NCBI GenBank assembly: GCA_013396525.1
Contig: VWYX01001367.1
Coordinates: forward strand, 67,436-131,435
Source of the DNA: Chaetorhynchus papuensis
Taxonomy: Eukaryota > Chordata > Aves > Passeriformes > Rhipiduridae
Reading direction: 5' to 3'
DNA: 64,000 bases
Position 1 is the first letter of the stretch; each line of letters opens with the position of its first letter. The notes under the pieces are model-generated. The model did not search any database. It saw only the letters and a program-made list of their open reading frames with translations, and was not told the origin of the DNA. Below, in pieces: positions 45,654 through 60,995 of this stretch. The translations under genes were made by a program, and so were the position numbers.

Positions 45654-48600
45654 GTGGTGACAGGAACCAAAGCAAAATAATTTCTCTGTAAAGGAAAGTT
45701 AAAACTTCAGACACCAGTTCTGAAACCTTTCTTATGTCACTTATACTCAATTGAATTACTAAGTAATACAAAGTTTTCAGAAATGATGGAGAACAGTAGA
45801 AAGCAAACCAAGCTGGTCACTATTTACAGTTTAACTTGATCCATGAAAAAACATTCAATTCATAGCTGAAATAAAATAGTTCAAATAGTTCAAATAGTTT
45901 CTGGTTAATAGCTCTCCAATGAGGATTTATTAGTTTTATAGAGCAACTGACTACTGGAGGAAGTAATGTGGAGGTGTGGAGGTAAACAAATTAAAAAGAT
46001 AAGTAATTGTTTTGTTAAATAATAAAATGCCATTTAATACCTGTATTGAGTGTCCTGTCTGTTCAGACTGAAAGAAATGATAGTTCTTCAAACCTAAACT
46101 TCTTCCCATTGAATAAAAGAAGTATATGTTCAAAAATTGATAAAGCATATGTTCACTTGATTTCTTGACTACCTGCTCAGTGAATCCCCATGGGATGCCA
46201 GCAAAACCAGACAGCTTTAAGCCTTATTAACTGAGGAGAATAAATGCCTGTGCATAGTGCATCTTGTTTCAGAATTTGATCCTTGCTTAAGACTGTACCT
46301 TAGCAAACAATAAACAATTTCTCAGCATACTGTACTCATTTCTACAGAACAAGGGGAAATTTGAGATTTTAGGTTAGTTGTCATCAAGAAAGTACTTTCC
46401 AAGTGTCACATTTTCAGATGTTTACAGCATTTCCTATTTCTAGGAAACTGGAAAACATGAAAATTTCCAATTGTCTCCTGTTTAATTTTAAAAAGAGTGA
46501 AGCCCATTATTACATACTAGAACTCTTCTTCTTTTCTCTCTCCCAAAACAAAATATAAGGTTTTTCAATTTTTATATGCTTGCCTTAGCCAGTAGGATCC
46601 GATTCTGTAACAAACATTTAAAATCACTTACCAGAGCTGCAGTGCTCAGACACCAGCCAAACCTGGGAGCAGTGAACAGGGCTGCTTCATTCCCCCTGTT
46701 TTCTAATTGATGGACATTGCATCCCTTCAGCTATCACACAACCATCATCTTCAATTATTTTCCATACCCCAAGGTGACAATGATCTGCACGTCTTAAGTT
46801 CAAGTTTAAAAAACCACCACACTTCTCACAAAGGCCAAAGGAGGAAAGCAGAACAAAGGGCAAGACCCTGTCTGGGTCCTTTAAATTTGAGTTCTGGCCA
46901 AAACACCAGAGGGTTTATTGCATCTATTTAGGCAGTTTTATTCTACAAAATTTTAGGACAAACACTGACTTTTTACATGAAAAAAATTTTTTTAGAGGTT
47001 TATATACTTGCTGATGATGTGCGAGTCTTACAGGAAGACTTTGCAAACAGAATGTTTTATTATTAAAAATAACCTCTCATATAAGAATTAATATGCTGTT
47101 ACTTATCTGAGTGAGGCCTATTTACTAGACTGACATCTTACATAATAAAAATGATATCAAGTATTCCAGAGTGAAATCGTTTGGGTAAAGATTATAAACT
47201 CCCTCACAATTTTCTTACAGCTTTCTAAACTGTCCTCAGATCTTTTCAATAAGGGATTTCAAATGCAAATATTTTTTCAAGGAACATGAAATCTTCTGTC
47301 TTGTTTTTTTCTTTGAAATAATTTAGAAGCATCTTCCTAGTGAGACCTTACAAGCTTGACTAAAACCCAAGCTATGCATTTCAGATACTTGAAATAATTG
47401 TTTAAAATGTATTGAAGGTATATGCTTGCAGAGGAAACTAGACTCTGATGATTAGTGCTTTGCTTGCAGCAAAACTTGCAGAATACTTGAAGAGAAGTAA
47501 ACCAAAATCCTTATTTCTTTGAGAATTCTTCCAAAGTTTGCAGTGGAATAAATAAGACCCCAGTTCTTCTTCATGCCTTTGAAATTTCCTTCAGTTATGC
47601 TTTATATATTTTTAATTTCTAATATGAAACAGCTTTTCTTCTCAAAGGGTGCACTATTGTTGTAATTCCCTCATCTTCACTGCTAAATAAAACTGCTAAA
47701 TTAGGTCAACTGAATCCCATCTTTCAAGAGATTTATTGACTTTGATACGCTGCTCAATTATTTCCTGTATTAGAAATAGTCTTACTGGCTCTTTCTTCTT
47801 CTCACATGACTTCTGGGCATGACTGCACAACTCTTACTCTGTAGTCAGCAGTTTTTCATGTGAGATGCCAGGGTGCTAGGAACAGGACTACTTGCCAGAT
47901 CATCTGCCAACACCAATATGGGTCACATCAATGCAATTTTTTCCTGCTACTTAGACTGTCACAGATGAATCTTTTCTACACTAAGGGTTTCTTAATAATC
48001 AATTTCCATATTAAAAAAAAAAAATATATGGACACTCATACTGATATAACAGAAAGATTGCACAGCATTTTCAATGTAAGCAAACAAACTAAGCAGTTTC
48101 TAGCAGAGCACAAGTTCATGATATTCAAGGACCAAAAAACCCCACTTGTATGATGACAGCCATGAAGTTTTTCCTCTAATGATGGGCAATGTCTTGATAT
48201 GCCCATTTTGATTAACTTCAAATACTGAAATAATGGAGTTTGTCCAGAAACACATTTCTTGCTATTGTCAAGAGCTAAGGAAGATATCTTAAAGTTTTCA
48301 AACACTATTTTTAGTATTTCTTACTAAATAAGTCTTCTAGTTAAAGTCTCCTTGGGGAAAAACCTAGTTCCTAACCATCTCAAACTAGAGGAACACATCT
48401 GTAATTAAACATCCTTTCTATATGAGAGCCAGTACAGTCCTCCCTGAACTACAGTGAGCTGGAGGATGATAGTCTCTGTCAGAGACCAAAGCAAAGACTC
48501 CTTTCTAGTGTAGTCTGTCATGACATGCAGCAAAGTCAAAAATGTGCTCAGAGATAAGAAAGTAGCACAGAAACAGAAGATAAAAATAATAGGTCACCTT

Positions 48601-51600
48601 CCACTAGTAATATACAGAATGTATTTGCATTTACAGTATGGAGTGGAAGTCTATTAACTATTCTGTAGCAGCTAGTATTTAGGTTGACCCCCAAATGCCT
48701 CCAGGATAGCAAGGGGCTGGTAAAGGAGAAAAAACTCACAGGAGAGGAGTGCTCTTCTACAGAAGTAGCTGGAGGGCTATTCTAGGGCATTTAGATAGGC
48801 AATGGATTCCAATTTAAAGCAATTCTAAAAATGCCTATTTACACATAAAAAGAAATTTCCTGTGTTTGTTTTTGTGCACTGAATTCTGCTGTTTTTTTCT
48901 AATACAGCTTATTTTGAAGACATTGCATATTTGAGATAATTTCGGTTTTCTAATAGAACCTTAAACTAACACTCTCAGTTGCCTCACTTCCTTGGAACAA
49001 CTGCAGTTTCTTATTTATATTTCCATGCAGCTGAGGGCATTAAAGCCCTTGTGAAAATGTATGCAACCATTTATTTTTCTGTATCAGTAAGAGCAGCTTT
49101 TTGATGATTCATTATATCACAGTTTTCAACAGTCAGAATGATGTATTTACTTCTATTTAACTGCAAACAAAAGAGAGAAGAATATCTTAAGTCATATGCT
49201 TAGAGAAGAATAAACAAAAGGAAACAAACCAAAGTTCTGGTAAGATTATACAAGAGAAAGAGAAAAAATTACCTAACTGAAAACAGAATTTAGAAATAAT
49301 TTTCCCTGTACTAACCTTGTGGAAGTCATAAATAATAATTTATATTAAACTGTGGACAAAACATCACCGTCTTCTTGTTGCATAGCATATGTTGGTATGA
49401 AATATATGAGACAATGAAAACTTGAAATTATTGGAGTCAGTTGTTTATGTTGGCTGTTCAGGAAAATTCTTGTTAAACAGAACCCCAGATGTCACACGGT
49501 TTTGTAGCCTAGTGAGGTTATACATTTACAGTCCAAATTGTATTTTAATCAATAATGGCCAACACAAAAGAATCCAAGTTGTTCTAAGTAGTGCTTAGAG
49601 CACACATACCTGAATACATGCCTCCTTACTACTTAAAAACAAACTAAGCAAAGAAAATAAATAAAGTGTGGATTGATACAGTTTGCCGAAAAGAGAACTA
49701 ACCTGTATAAGTCTGGAATTTATTAACAGATTACCATGATGCATGCTGTATACAAGGCAATTCTACTGCTACACACTTTAGAGCAGTTACAAGAAAGATT
49801 CTCAATAAAAAAGATATTTGTAATTTTCTGCAGATAACAGAACTGAGATCTGCAACTACACCGATGTGGAAGTACTCTGTAATATAAGAAAAACTACTGA
49901 AATTTGTGAACAGATGCTATTCCAACATTACTTGAAATTGCACTGCAGCATAACATCACCACAAAATCCAGCTATTCAACTCTGTGGGTCACTGAAAATT
50001 AACATTTTCCAAATGAGTACCATTTACAAGAGCACCTATGCTCCATAATTTTATGGTAATACAATGAAAAATATAACATACTTAGCATCATGCATCTTCC
50101 TAATTTCTCATTTATTACCTGGAGTAATTTAGCTTATTGTTTACCTGCTCTTTTTGTAGAGGACATAATTGCAAAGTGAATTTAAAGCACACGTGGCTTA
50201 TCATTCTGCCAAAACCCAAACAGGCTTTCCTTTGCTAAGAATAGTCAAAATTGTTCTTCATATAGCAAATTTATCAAAATATGCTAACATAAATACCAGA
50301 CTAAAATTTGTACATATGTAAGAATCTATAAAATGAGCCCGTGGAAATGAAAATTACATCTCATCACTAAAAAGGAATACAAGATTTCAGTCTTACCATC
50401 AGCAACACTGTATTCCATAAGAGCAATCAGTGAAACTGGTAAAATATTTGCTTTCTTTGATCATCTGTTGGGGTTTTGTTTGCAACCAGGTAGGTGTTCC
50501 CACAGTTGTCTACAGCTTCTGTCTCACTTTAATCATTTGGCTGATATTTACAGAGGAGAAAAATATATTTTGAAAAGCATCTGGTTTTTGAGTGTTTACC
50601 AAGATACAAAAGCTTGTGCCTTAAAAAAAACCCCAACTAAATTACACTTCATATAATCCAGTTGGAAAATTTAAGAAGTCCTATTAGATCTCTACTACTC
50701 TGTAGGTAGATGTTGCTACTTTACATCAGGAATCTTCTGACTTTTCTAGGTGAGAGAAATGCTCTATTGCTACTCAATTTTCTTTCTTTGAAGTCAGCTG
50801 GGCTAATTATAGAAATATTTGCCGACAGTCAGTGCTGCTTCTAATGATGTAGCAATGTATGAGCCAAATATATACTATGGATTTGGAGGAGAGCTTACTG
50901 CTGTGGGAAAGCTGTTGATAACACATTTGAAGTTTGGTCCTGAAAAGTCCTAGGCACAACAACAGCAGTTTCAGTGGAAGCTGAGAAGGCTCACTGCCCT
51001 TTCAAAAAAGCGAGGGCTTCCTATAAGACTTCCCTTGCCTCTATTTATTTAATCCCCAAATGCAGCATTTTTCTATGACCTTTCTGTTCAACATTCCCCT
51101 GTGATTAATTTTCCATCCTGGCACATGCTTTAAAGAAAATGTTTGTGTAGTACTACAGGATTGGAGTCCTGAGCTCAGATCTCATGGCACTATAGATGGG
51201 TCACTCGCTTACCACAAAGTTATGCCACAGTCATTTTTTAATTAATCTGATAGTGTGTTGCTAAGGTCCATGGACATCCTTTGCATAGACATCTCAAGAG
51301 AACTGGGTCCTAAAACCTTTATTTATATTGTGTAGGCATGCATATGCTGTTGGATATCGTTAAGAGCATAGAAATATCATTCCTAAATTGCTTTCAAGGC
51401 ACTTTATTGCAACAAATATACCCGAGCCTATATTACCTAGACAAAAGGAAAAGCAGAATAACCTCAAAATGGCCAAGGGAAGAATTACATTTGCCGCATA
51501 GCATATCAAGACCTTCTTGAATTATTGTTCTTTCAAAAGACTTTGTAATAAACTTCTGGCATGCATATCATTAATCATAATCATAAATTAAATTATAAAG

Positions 51601-53888
51601 TTTTAATTTGTTGTTTTTCTTAGTCAAATAAAAAATGGGGGCAACTTGAGAAATAACTGGCTTTGCACATATTAAAAGCTGTATCTACTTTGATGCCCTG
51701 AAATTATTTAACAGTTCAGTTCTGTGGAATATTATCTTTGCTACAGATCTGATAAAAAGCACTTAGTTATCAATATTTTTAAAATATTTTTTTAAAGGCA
51801 AGATAGCTCTACTATGTTTTTCTGCCTGACAGTAACAAAAGTGTCCTTCAAGTCTTATTTCTGAATATAAACTTCACCATGAAGTTCAGGGTCTTCTATT
51901 ACTGTGTGGCAATATATTACACAAAATGTTTTATTCCGGAGACCTTTCAAAGTATAAAAAAGGATTTGAAAATATTTCACCCCAACATACCTTGAAGACT
52001 ACAGTCCTGAGTATGCGACAAGACTGCAGAGTCCCCTAGAGCTACTCTCAGTACCTCCAGAACACTCCCACTGTTCTGGATATTATACTTTCTACCCATT
52101 TATACTGCCACCTGCAAACACCAACCCACATTCATAAGCAATTTAGCAGTCAGAATAGCTGAAGAATTACAAAGACATATATACAGCACTATGTGACTGA
52201 CCTATGCAAATCAGAGCCTCGGGGTACCTGAAAATTCGTCATCTAGGCAGTGATACTTATTGAAATAAACAAAATGAAGTAAAACCCTGCCCCACAACCA
52301 ACCCTCCACAACACCAGATAATAAGGACAAGATGTCAGAAAGCATGTAAGGAAAAGGGCATCCATAATAATATTAAAAAAAAAAGAAAAAAAAGAAAGAG
52401 GCATTAGAGACAAATGATAAGTAAAAAAAAAGCAAACTCAGTTATGTTTTGATAACGTCTGCATGTCGCTAACAGCAAATATTCACACAATGTTGACTCC
52501 ATCTTGTCTCCTGGTTTTTAATTCTTGCTTGTCACATCATAAATTGAAACTTATTTGGAAAAAAGAAAAAGTGTGGATCTGATAAGAATCAACATGCTCA
52601 AAAGAGCTCACCTACTGTGTTTTGCAGTAAACAGTGCCCCCTATTTCATAAATGAGAAAACAGAAGTACTGCATGGCAAAATGCAGGATCAATTAATTAG
52701 TGCAAATAATATGAATAGAAATTTTTTTGTTCAGTTGCCCATGCTGCATTTTACAGGGCTTACTCTACTCACAATAAGTGAAATAGTCCATTAAAATTAA
52801 GTGTGGTATGGCAAAATACAGAAATAATTCCATCTCCAAATACATACAAGTCTTCTTTCAGGCCCTGGACATGAAAGAATGAATACATTTTTGGCTTCCT
52901 GAGACTTCACACATTTAAATAAGAAAATGGGAACAAATGAAAATCAAGATGGCAAGTAAACTGTGGTTTACATTCTGCATAGGAATAGAAAAACTTTGGA
53001 AATAGACTGTAATAAAAGTTAAAAAATGAAAAAAGATTGAACAGCAAAGCACAGGTTGCACATCATTTGTACAATACAAACTGTACAGCAGCAGGGTGAA
53101 CCTGGACTTTCATTTGTATTATGTTTGTATCATATGCTGTGATATCTATCCCATTAGTATTATACATTTGTCTAGACCTCCTAGCATTTTGGGGAAAAAG
53201 GCTGTTGAGAGAAAAAAGAAACCAACCACCAAAACTTCTTCAGTAAATAATACATACATTTTAATCTGTAAATGATGCATCTGGACACGGGCTGGGGTTG
53301 TTATGTCTTCCTGACAGAGATTTAGGCTTGCTGTAGTTCAAGATCTCAGATTACCATGTGTGGTATAGTACACTAAATATACTGCAGATATCTAGGCACA
53401 GTATTATTGTCTGAAGATGAAGGGTCACCTTGGCCAAGTTAAATTGCTCTTTGTATTTATGTAACACTTTTACTGGCTTTCAATAGAATTTTATGTAAAT
53501 CAATAACTTTTAAAAAACTAGGTGATGTACTTCTGCTATTTTTGGCTCTAAATTAACACAGAAACAATTTTATGCAACTCTACAGAGGCTAGTTTAATCT
53601 TAAAATCATGCATTTGTGATGATTTTTCTCTTTTTTCTTTTACCTGATCTGCAGTGGGAGTTAGACATTAAACTTTTCTGTCTACCTTTGTGATTCTCTA
53701 GGGGGTGTTCTGCCACAGCATGACAAAAACATGAAGGAAGATAAAGCATGGAACCATGACATCACAGGGCTTTTTCCCAAATGTCTCATGATTCGGAACT
53801 ACAGCTATTGCTATTATGACAGTCCAAACTATGGTATTATATTCACAACTAGAAATGGAGAAAAAGGCAGTCGGTTCCCTCAGATATG
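45654..53888. other. AT-rich intronic DNA, no gene seen
   Basis: Upstream of LUZP2 exon 44366-44458 in transcript direction. No exon with a convincing acceptor, donor and coding match was found. Confidence 0.5.
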
Positions 53889-53892
53889 TCTG

Positions 53893-53924
<32 letters not shown>

Positions 53925-53939
53925 TGTATGTATGTATCG

Positions 53940-53981
<42 letters not shown>

Positions 53982-53982
53982 T
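53889..53982. repeat. compound tetranucleotide microsatellite
   Basis: A (TATG)n block to about 53937 switches at a single CGAT to a (CTAT)n block to 53982. It stays open in all three plus frames, which produces misleading 65-105 codon frames. Confidence 0.95.
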
Positions 53983-54976
53983 TATGCAATATGTATATTT
54001 GCAAATACATTTTGTTGCTCTTCTGTGTTGGATTCAATGAGCAACTAATGGAATTCTGTCCCAGGGAGGCATCTCTAATCTAACATTCATTGATTAAAAC
54101 AGTTTCACAATATTGGTATTAGCAAAATGACTGAATAATTTTCCCTTAAAAATTTTTCTTCCTAGAGAAGCTGTGTCCAAAAACTCATGAACAGTTTGCA
54201 GTTGCTAGAGGAACAGATTTTCTTCATGCTGTGTGAGAATCATTGCTGTTTGCTGTACAGGCACAGAGAAGCTGTTATTACAAGCAGAATGAAACAGATG
54301 ATGAAATTTCAGTGGTTATTGAAAGCCAGACTATTCTATCAGAAAGAAAATAATACAGAAATCACTACAGATAAATAAAGATAGTAATAAATTTAAAAAC
54401 ATACAGGTAACCATTGGTATTTTTCATTCTAATTGCACTTGATGGGTAATAGGTCTGGGTAACAATGAATAACAATAAAAACCACCATTCGTTTAGACCA
54501 GGAATAAGACCTTGCAATTAAAAAATACAGAATAAGCATCCCATTTGAAGCCAGAATAATTTTAGTTTGACCTAGTGACTGATATTTCAATTTCAGGCAT
54601 TCCTTCATGGCAAAATTTGTGCCAAGGAGTTGAGGTAGAAATCTTACATTTTCAAGAATAAACAGAATGTGTATGTTAAACACTTGTAGACTTCACATCA
54701 GAAGCTACAATATAGAAGAGATGATACATAAAAAGTTCAAATACTTAAATGAACACATCATGCACTAAATGTAACTTCACTGTAAAATGGAGTAAAGAAA
54801 CTGAAGGTATTAGGCAAAACTCTTTTAATTACTTCACAGATGTTTAGGGACAGGTGTAGAAGTTGTAGATCCTATATAATAGAAATTAATTCCTTTATTG
54901 CCAGTGAGCTATTAGTTGTACTTACAAGCACAGTTCATCATCTGCTCCTGGCTATATATCACAGGTCTGCTGATAG

Positions 54977-55175
54977 AGAATCACTGAATGATTTGGATTG
55001 GAAAGGAAAGAGTCTTAAGTTATCTAGTTCAATCACCCTGCCACCTTCCACTATTATTGGTGAAAGTGTCCCACTTCCATAGGGACACCTTCTACTAGAC
55101 CACATTGCTCAAAACCCCATTCAAGCTGGTCTTGAACACTTCCAGGGATGGGGTATCCACAACTTCTTTGGGCAA
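54977..55175 (-). mobile_element. CR1 3'-end fragment
   Basis: The plus strand reads GAATCACTGAATGATTTGG and later AGGGACACCTTCTACTAGACC and TTCCAGGGATGGGG, which is the reverse complement of a CR1 3' UTR. The CR1 3' terminus is at the low-coordinate end. It is directly followed by a TCTATATAT-type AT repeat (55180-55244). Confidence 0.85.
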
Positions 55176-55244
55176 TGCGTAGCTATATTATATATATTTT
55201 CTATATATTCTCTATATATTCTATATGTATTCTATATATTCTGT

Positions 55245-58200
55245 ATTTGCTGAGAGCTTTTCTAATGAACTGGAACTACTGGAAAACTCTAAAAAAAGGC
55301 AGCAAAGGCTGCATAAAGCAGCGATAATCAGAAATATCGAGCGGCATGTTGCTGTGGCAAGAGTTTGCTTTTGAGCAGCTAAGCTGTTGCCTGGATTACA
55401 TGCCAGTATATAATTTGCCAGGGCTATATTGAATTCAGTTGTGATATATTGGCCTGACAGGGAAAAACATTTCCATGCAGACTGTTAAAAATAAATACTG
55501 CATCATTCCATGTGTTTGGAAAGAGCTTGACTCACATATTTAAATAATAAATAGTAATGGGGTGGACAGCAAACTCAGGCGGCATTAGGAGCAGTCAGCA
55601 ATGATGACACAGTGCCAGATGCAAAATTATTCTGTAAGGAAATTCACTGTCCTGTAAAATTTTATCTGTTTGGCTCTTTAATATCTAAAAACCAAAATAT
55701 GCTTAAAGTTACCTAGTCATTTTTTAATTTGTTTTTCCTCTAATGAATGTCCATGTAAGAATAGGCAAAATCTGGACTTCAGTTACACTGGATCTCAACA
55801 TGAAAAATGGAAAAGAAGGTCTGAGTTACATGTTTATAGCTCCTTCTTCGCTGAATTTCTGCTACTGATGACGTGGATGAAAGCATTATCTGGAGCTTTT
55901 ATACAAGTGGTAAACTGGGAGAATAAAACTTTCATCAAAATTTGTATAGAAAATCTTTGTCGCAAATTATTATGCCAGATGAGACAAGATGCCCACAGGG
56001 GTTTCTTCTGTCCTTAATGTGTATGATGATATAATAAATTCACAGCATAAAGCAACTTTCAGTGATACCAAAATATTACTCCAACATGGCATCAGAGACT
56101 GGGGGTAGAAAGAAAAACTTTTTTAGTGGCCTAGTTGCTCATGAACACTTATGTCTAATGCCAGAATGCAGTTAGCTCACTTTGTATGGATCATTTCACT
56201 TCAGATTTCTTCTAATAACCATTTGCTTAGCAGTAACTCTAGATGTCTGTTGTAAACTTATCTGTAGCTAAAACAAAAAGAAAAGGAAATAGAATTAATT
56301 AGGTTTGAAAACATGGTTTTGTTGAATACTCATGCATAAAATAAATATTATTAGAGAAAAAAACTTGTTAATAAGTTTTTATAAGTCAATTAGCTATAGT
56401 AGATTATATCTAAACCTATAATTTCACATTCCCTTAATAATAGCTACATTTTTACATCATTTTTTCTTATAGAGTGGGCAAGTTGAAATACCTAGTATTT
56501 TGTAGATGCAAAGCTCAGTGATGGCGAGAGATATGGGTATACACTCTTGCGTATACATGTATATATAAACTACATGTGTAAATACACCTTCTGCTTCATT
56601 TTTCCACCACTTCTGAAGTTTTAAAAGAGGCACCCTTCATCCTTCACTGTAGGGAAAGCAACTTTCTTTTCTATAACTATTAAGATACTTAGAATCCTCA
56701 GTTGTGTGTGGGAGGTTGATGTTATAATACTTAAGAAATTGAAACCACCAAATAAACACATTCCTTCAACAACACTCTTGATTTTCTACAACCATCACAA
56801 AGGAAAAAGCAATTATATGTGGATAATGAACACTGTACAACATTACTTACACTCAGAGCAGCAATAATACACATCATCAAAATACGCTTTATAGTCTTCC
56901 CAAATGAATGAAACAGCAACTCAAGTTACAGTCACAGACATGAACACCTGTATTTTCAGGAAGACAAAGATGCTCTACCCTGGAGGAGGTACAGACTCTA
57001 GAAAAACCAACTTGGTGAAGCTGGAACACTTCTGAATCATGACCTGAACTCCATAAATGGGGTCACTTGGAGAAGTGCTTTTCCTTTAGAGGCTTTGACT
57101 TTTCTTCCCCAGTTCTGCCTTAAAAGAGGCTTTCTTATAAGGAAAGGAAGCTTTTTTTTAAAAAAAGCCCTCTACTTGCCTGTTTATTTAAGTCCCTTCT
57201 TAAAAAGTTGTTCTTATAAAAAATTACCTCACAATATAATAACATGATAACAGCCTCACCAACAGAGATAAGGACTATTGTCTTTCAAAAGATATGAGAA
57301 AAAAAGATTTAATAAATAGTCTATAAATCACCTCAAAATATGTAATAATTAAATATTTAATAGTAATTAATTATATGACTACGCTGCTTCTAACACTCAA
57401 TTTGAGCACCATCCAAATAACTTTTAAGGATTTGAACCAAAATATGCTTGATGCTAAAAGTTTTTTGTTTTAATTCAATGTCTGCTTTTCCATTATATGA
57501 GAGCACATTCCTTCAGACTAAATGACTTTCAATTTGACAATAAAACAACATTTAATTTACTATTTTTTATTTTGCATTTTATCTGTTATTATTTTAGCAA
57601 AAAATAATAAAAATAGAAAAGGGGGAAGATGAACCATTTTGGAAGATGATGAGACTTCACGTGTAAAGCAGTAAGTAGTTTTTTAAATTGCTCAGGGCTA
57701 AATTGAACTTAAATGGCTTGGATTTAATCACTAGTTTATTCTGCAATTCTTATGCTTTATGATTCAATGCAATGCTTTTAATCAAGTTACTAGAAAATTC
57801 CTAATAATGGCCAAAATACCCAATGAATATTTTCTTTATAAATATTTTCCAAACCACATCTTTGCTAAAATCAAATAAAGGGATCTTAACTGTCTTAACA
57901 TAAAAGGATTTTAACTTTCGCTAATGTTTCCCACTTGGCTTCCTCTACACATATTAAGGCAAACTTCATAAGATTAATAATACATATTTTATAAAGGATA
58001 CATGCACAAATAATTTTCAAATAAGTCTTCAATATATCCTTGGGTAGCAAAATTCCCTTGTGAGTACTTTCAAAATTAAACTATATTTTGTAAACCACTT
58101 AAGATGATCCATTAGCTCCTCTGCACAATTTCTGTCTTCTTTTACACAGAACATCCATAGAAAAAATTGCTAATGTTAAAAAAATTAAAATGGGGTTACT

Positions 58201-60734
58201 GATGTGGAACTGCAAAGACACATAAACTCAGTTTTATTGTCATTGCTCACATGCACATATTTTTTAACAGAACATGTAGCAAACACATCAGGTAGGAAAG
58301 TCAAAAGATGACAAATGTATTACTATTTTTCTGCTAAATGCAAATTCAATTAAAATTAGAAATAACATACATTTTACCAATCATGTCTGCTGTCACCAGA
58401 GAACATTAAAAAAAATCATTTGATGTGAGTAGGTGAGGAAAGATATCTCTAAAATAATAACATCTGAAGAGTAATTAAGGGGTCTTCTCTTTCTCTGTTT
58501 CTGATAAAGACAAGTAAACTTGTCCAGAAATCTCCTGAGCATCACAGCAAGCTTGAGGCTGCTCTAGTTAGGGGTCCTGGCTTTAGACTGAAGCAAAATT
58601 AGGCAAATTGGATGTATGCTGTCCATGCTAATCCATGGGTCCGTGTGAGACCATTCACCATACCTAACAATCTGGATTTTGATGTTATTTAAAACATTCC
58701 TTAAGAAATGTAAATTTTGTATATACATATACCTCTCCAACCACTGTCAAACAGGAATCCACAGTATTTTGAGACATTATGTACTAGATTATGGGAGACT
58801 TTATCAAAACATCTGACAGGTAAAGATGTTAATTAAAAAAGGATATTTGGAGGGAGGCTATGGAGTGATTTTCATGTACAGGCAAACTGATCTGCAGTTA
58901 ACAGCCACAAAAAGTGCAGCAATAAACAGATAACAGTTACCTCTTTAACCCATTAGCACATTGCTAATTTCAGAGTTGAACCCTGGGGTAATGGGCCACT
59001 CCAGCTACTTATTCTCTGTAACAAAGAGGAGTGAGGCCAAATAGTTAATGAAATGAAGATAAAGATCGTGTCACTGAAACTTGACGGAAAAGGATATTGT
59101 TTTAGGGGGGTTACAGACTAAGTAAGACATACCAGGTGCTTTTTTCCAATTTTCCTTGATTGTATTCAGTTGAGAAAAAAACCCTCTAAAGCTAATTTAC
59201 TAACAATATAATGTACTAATAATGAAGACTTCTATAGAATAAGTAATAAAACCAAAGAGCTTTAGCTTCCAATTTAATGATCCCTGATATTAAACATTTT
59301 TCCAGCATGTAATAAAACCTTATTAAAAATTAGGAACAGAAGAAAAAAGGCTGTAGAAAAAGTTCTGTGGAATTTTTATGAGGCAACAGCAAAAACATAC
59401 TCAATCTAATGAAAATTCTGGAAGTAAAAGATACGAGCAAGAGTTGCCATAACCTTGTGAACCACCATTAACATTAATACAGGATTATAGCTGCCATCTA
59501 GATGATCATAATGAGAATAAGACTCTATTAGCCCAAAGGCAGCTATGAAAAGCAGAATAGGAGAGACTTACATGAATAAATAAGTCATGCTAGTCATGCT
59601 TTTGCAATTAAATTAACTTCTATCTTTTTAAAAATAAAATTCTTAATCCATTAGCCTTACAGACGCTCACCTGAGATTTCTAAGGTGAGTATTGTAGGAG
59701 ACATGTATTCTTTAGTCTTTGAAATTAAATCCTAAAACAATGGATAGTGTCATTTTTCAATGCCATTTTATTCTTCTAATGTTTATGTATTAGGAAAGGG
59801 TTCTATGACTGCATGTCATTACTGCGTAGTACAAAATGTGTCTGAGTCTACATTTAGTAGTTGCCTTCTTCTCTTTTTAATTACAGTTTTCTAATCCCCT
59901 GGTTGAACACAATGATCTACAGGTCACTGAAACTGCAGGTCTTGGTGATATCAACTGTGGCAGAAGCAAAGTTGGAGGCAACAAAAGTTGAAAAGTTCTG
60001 ATGGACCAGAAGTGACACTTTGCTGTGCCGTAATTATGTTCATGCCTTAATTATATCTCCCCAGATGGGGGAAGGAGAGATGAATGGAACTTCACAGGCT
60101 GTGCTTCCAGACAGCTGTTTATTAAGTCTTTATCAGAGAAATAGAGCCACTGACATGACTGAGACACAGCACAGAGCAGAGAATGCAGGAAAGCCAAACT
60201 TATCAAGATTACACAGCCTTCATAAAGGTAAACTATCCAATTAAAACTTGAAATGAAAGATATTTTTACTTTTCCACCAATATTCAGTAAATCACTCTGT
60301 CACGTAGACAGGAACTGCGGAATTCTTTATCCAATCACCTTAAACTAATTCTACTGCAGAGTGGTTGAAGAAGAAAGGAGAAGGTCTAAAAACGACAACT
60401 ACCCTCCATCTTGGAATTTCTAGCTTTTATCTATTTACTACATTAACAAACCCAAAACCTCTAAATTTTTCACCCTGTGACAATCTTACATAATGTTCTA
60501 TCACCTAGTTCAAACCGACTTCTAATTCTTCCCAGTGGGTTGGCAATTTTCTCCATGGACGAAGGCCAAAACCAGTGTTGTCCGGGGGGGGGGTAAAATC
60601 CTTCAAAACAGGCAGAGAAACACGCCCTGCACTCTGGGCTCCAACACAGAAGCTGACTCTTAAGGCTTTAATGGAGCACAAATCTATACTCTGCCCTCAA
60701 TGCTCCTGCTGTTTGCTTATAACTGACCACAGAT
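55245..60734. other. AT-rich intronic DNA
   Basis: No recognised gene. The splice-flanked plus-strand segment 60065-60227 within it is listed separately. Confidence 0.45.
60065..60227 (+). other. candidate unassigned exon, opposite strand to LUZP2
   Basis: An acceptor-like site (TTATATCTCCCCAG) precedes 163 bp that are open in one frame (starting MGEGEMNGTSQAVLPD, ending SLHK) and end at a donor-like AAAG|GTAAAC. Composition is less AT-rich than the surroundings and codon use looks reasonable. I recognise no family, and no partner exon is visible. Chance is a real possibility. Confidence 0.2.
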
Positions 60735-60850
60735 AGAAACATAGGATAAGTGAGGTTGGAAAAGACCTCTAAGATCGTCAAGTCCAATCATTACCTAATA
60801 CTGCCAGGTCCACCACTAAACCATGTCCCCAGGCACTATATCTATATGTT
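60735..60850 (-). mobile_element. short CR1 3'-end fragment
   Basis: The plus strand reads GAGGTTGGAAAAGACCTCTAAGATC, CAAGTCCAATC and CCACTAAACCATGTCCCC, a reverse-complement CR1 3' UTR variant of the same subfamily as the next copy. Confidence 0.8.
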
Positions 60851-60995
60851 TTTTATATTATATATCTAATACAAAAAACGCATATATAATATTTTGTGCC
60901 CTTTAAGTTTTCCTTCTGATAAAGTTATGGGGTCACACATTATTTTTACCCCCAACTGTGAGCATAGAACTATTTCCAAACAATAACCCTAATTA

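Noticed and set aside
46624..46675. Minus-strand 31-bp segment between a good acceptor and GTAAGTG donor
   Set aside because: It breaks the phase-0 pattern of LUZP2 and shows no resemblance to the expected upstream coiled-coil sequence.
53731..54083. Plus-strand frames of 65-105 codons
   Set aside because: They depend on the TATG/CTAT microsatellite, which is open in every plus frame.
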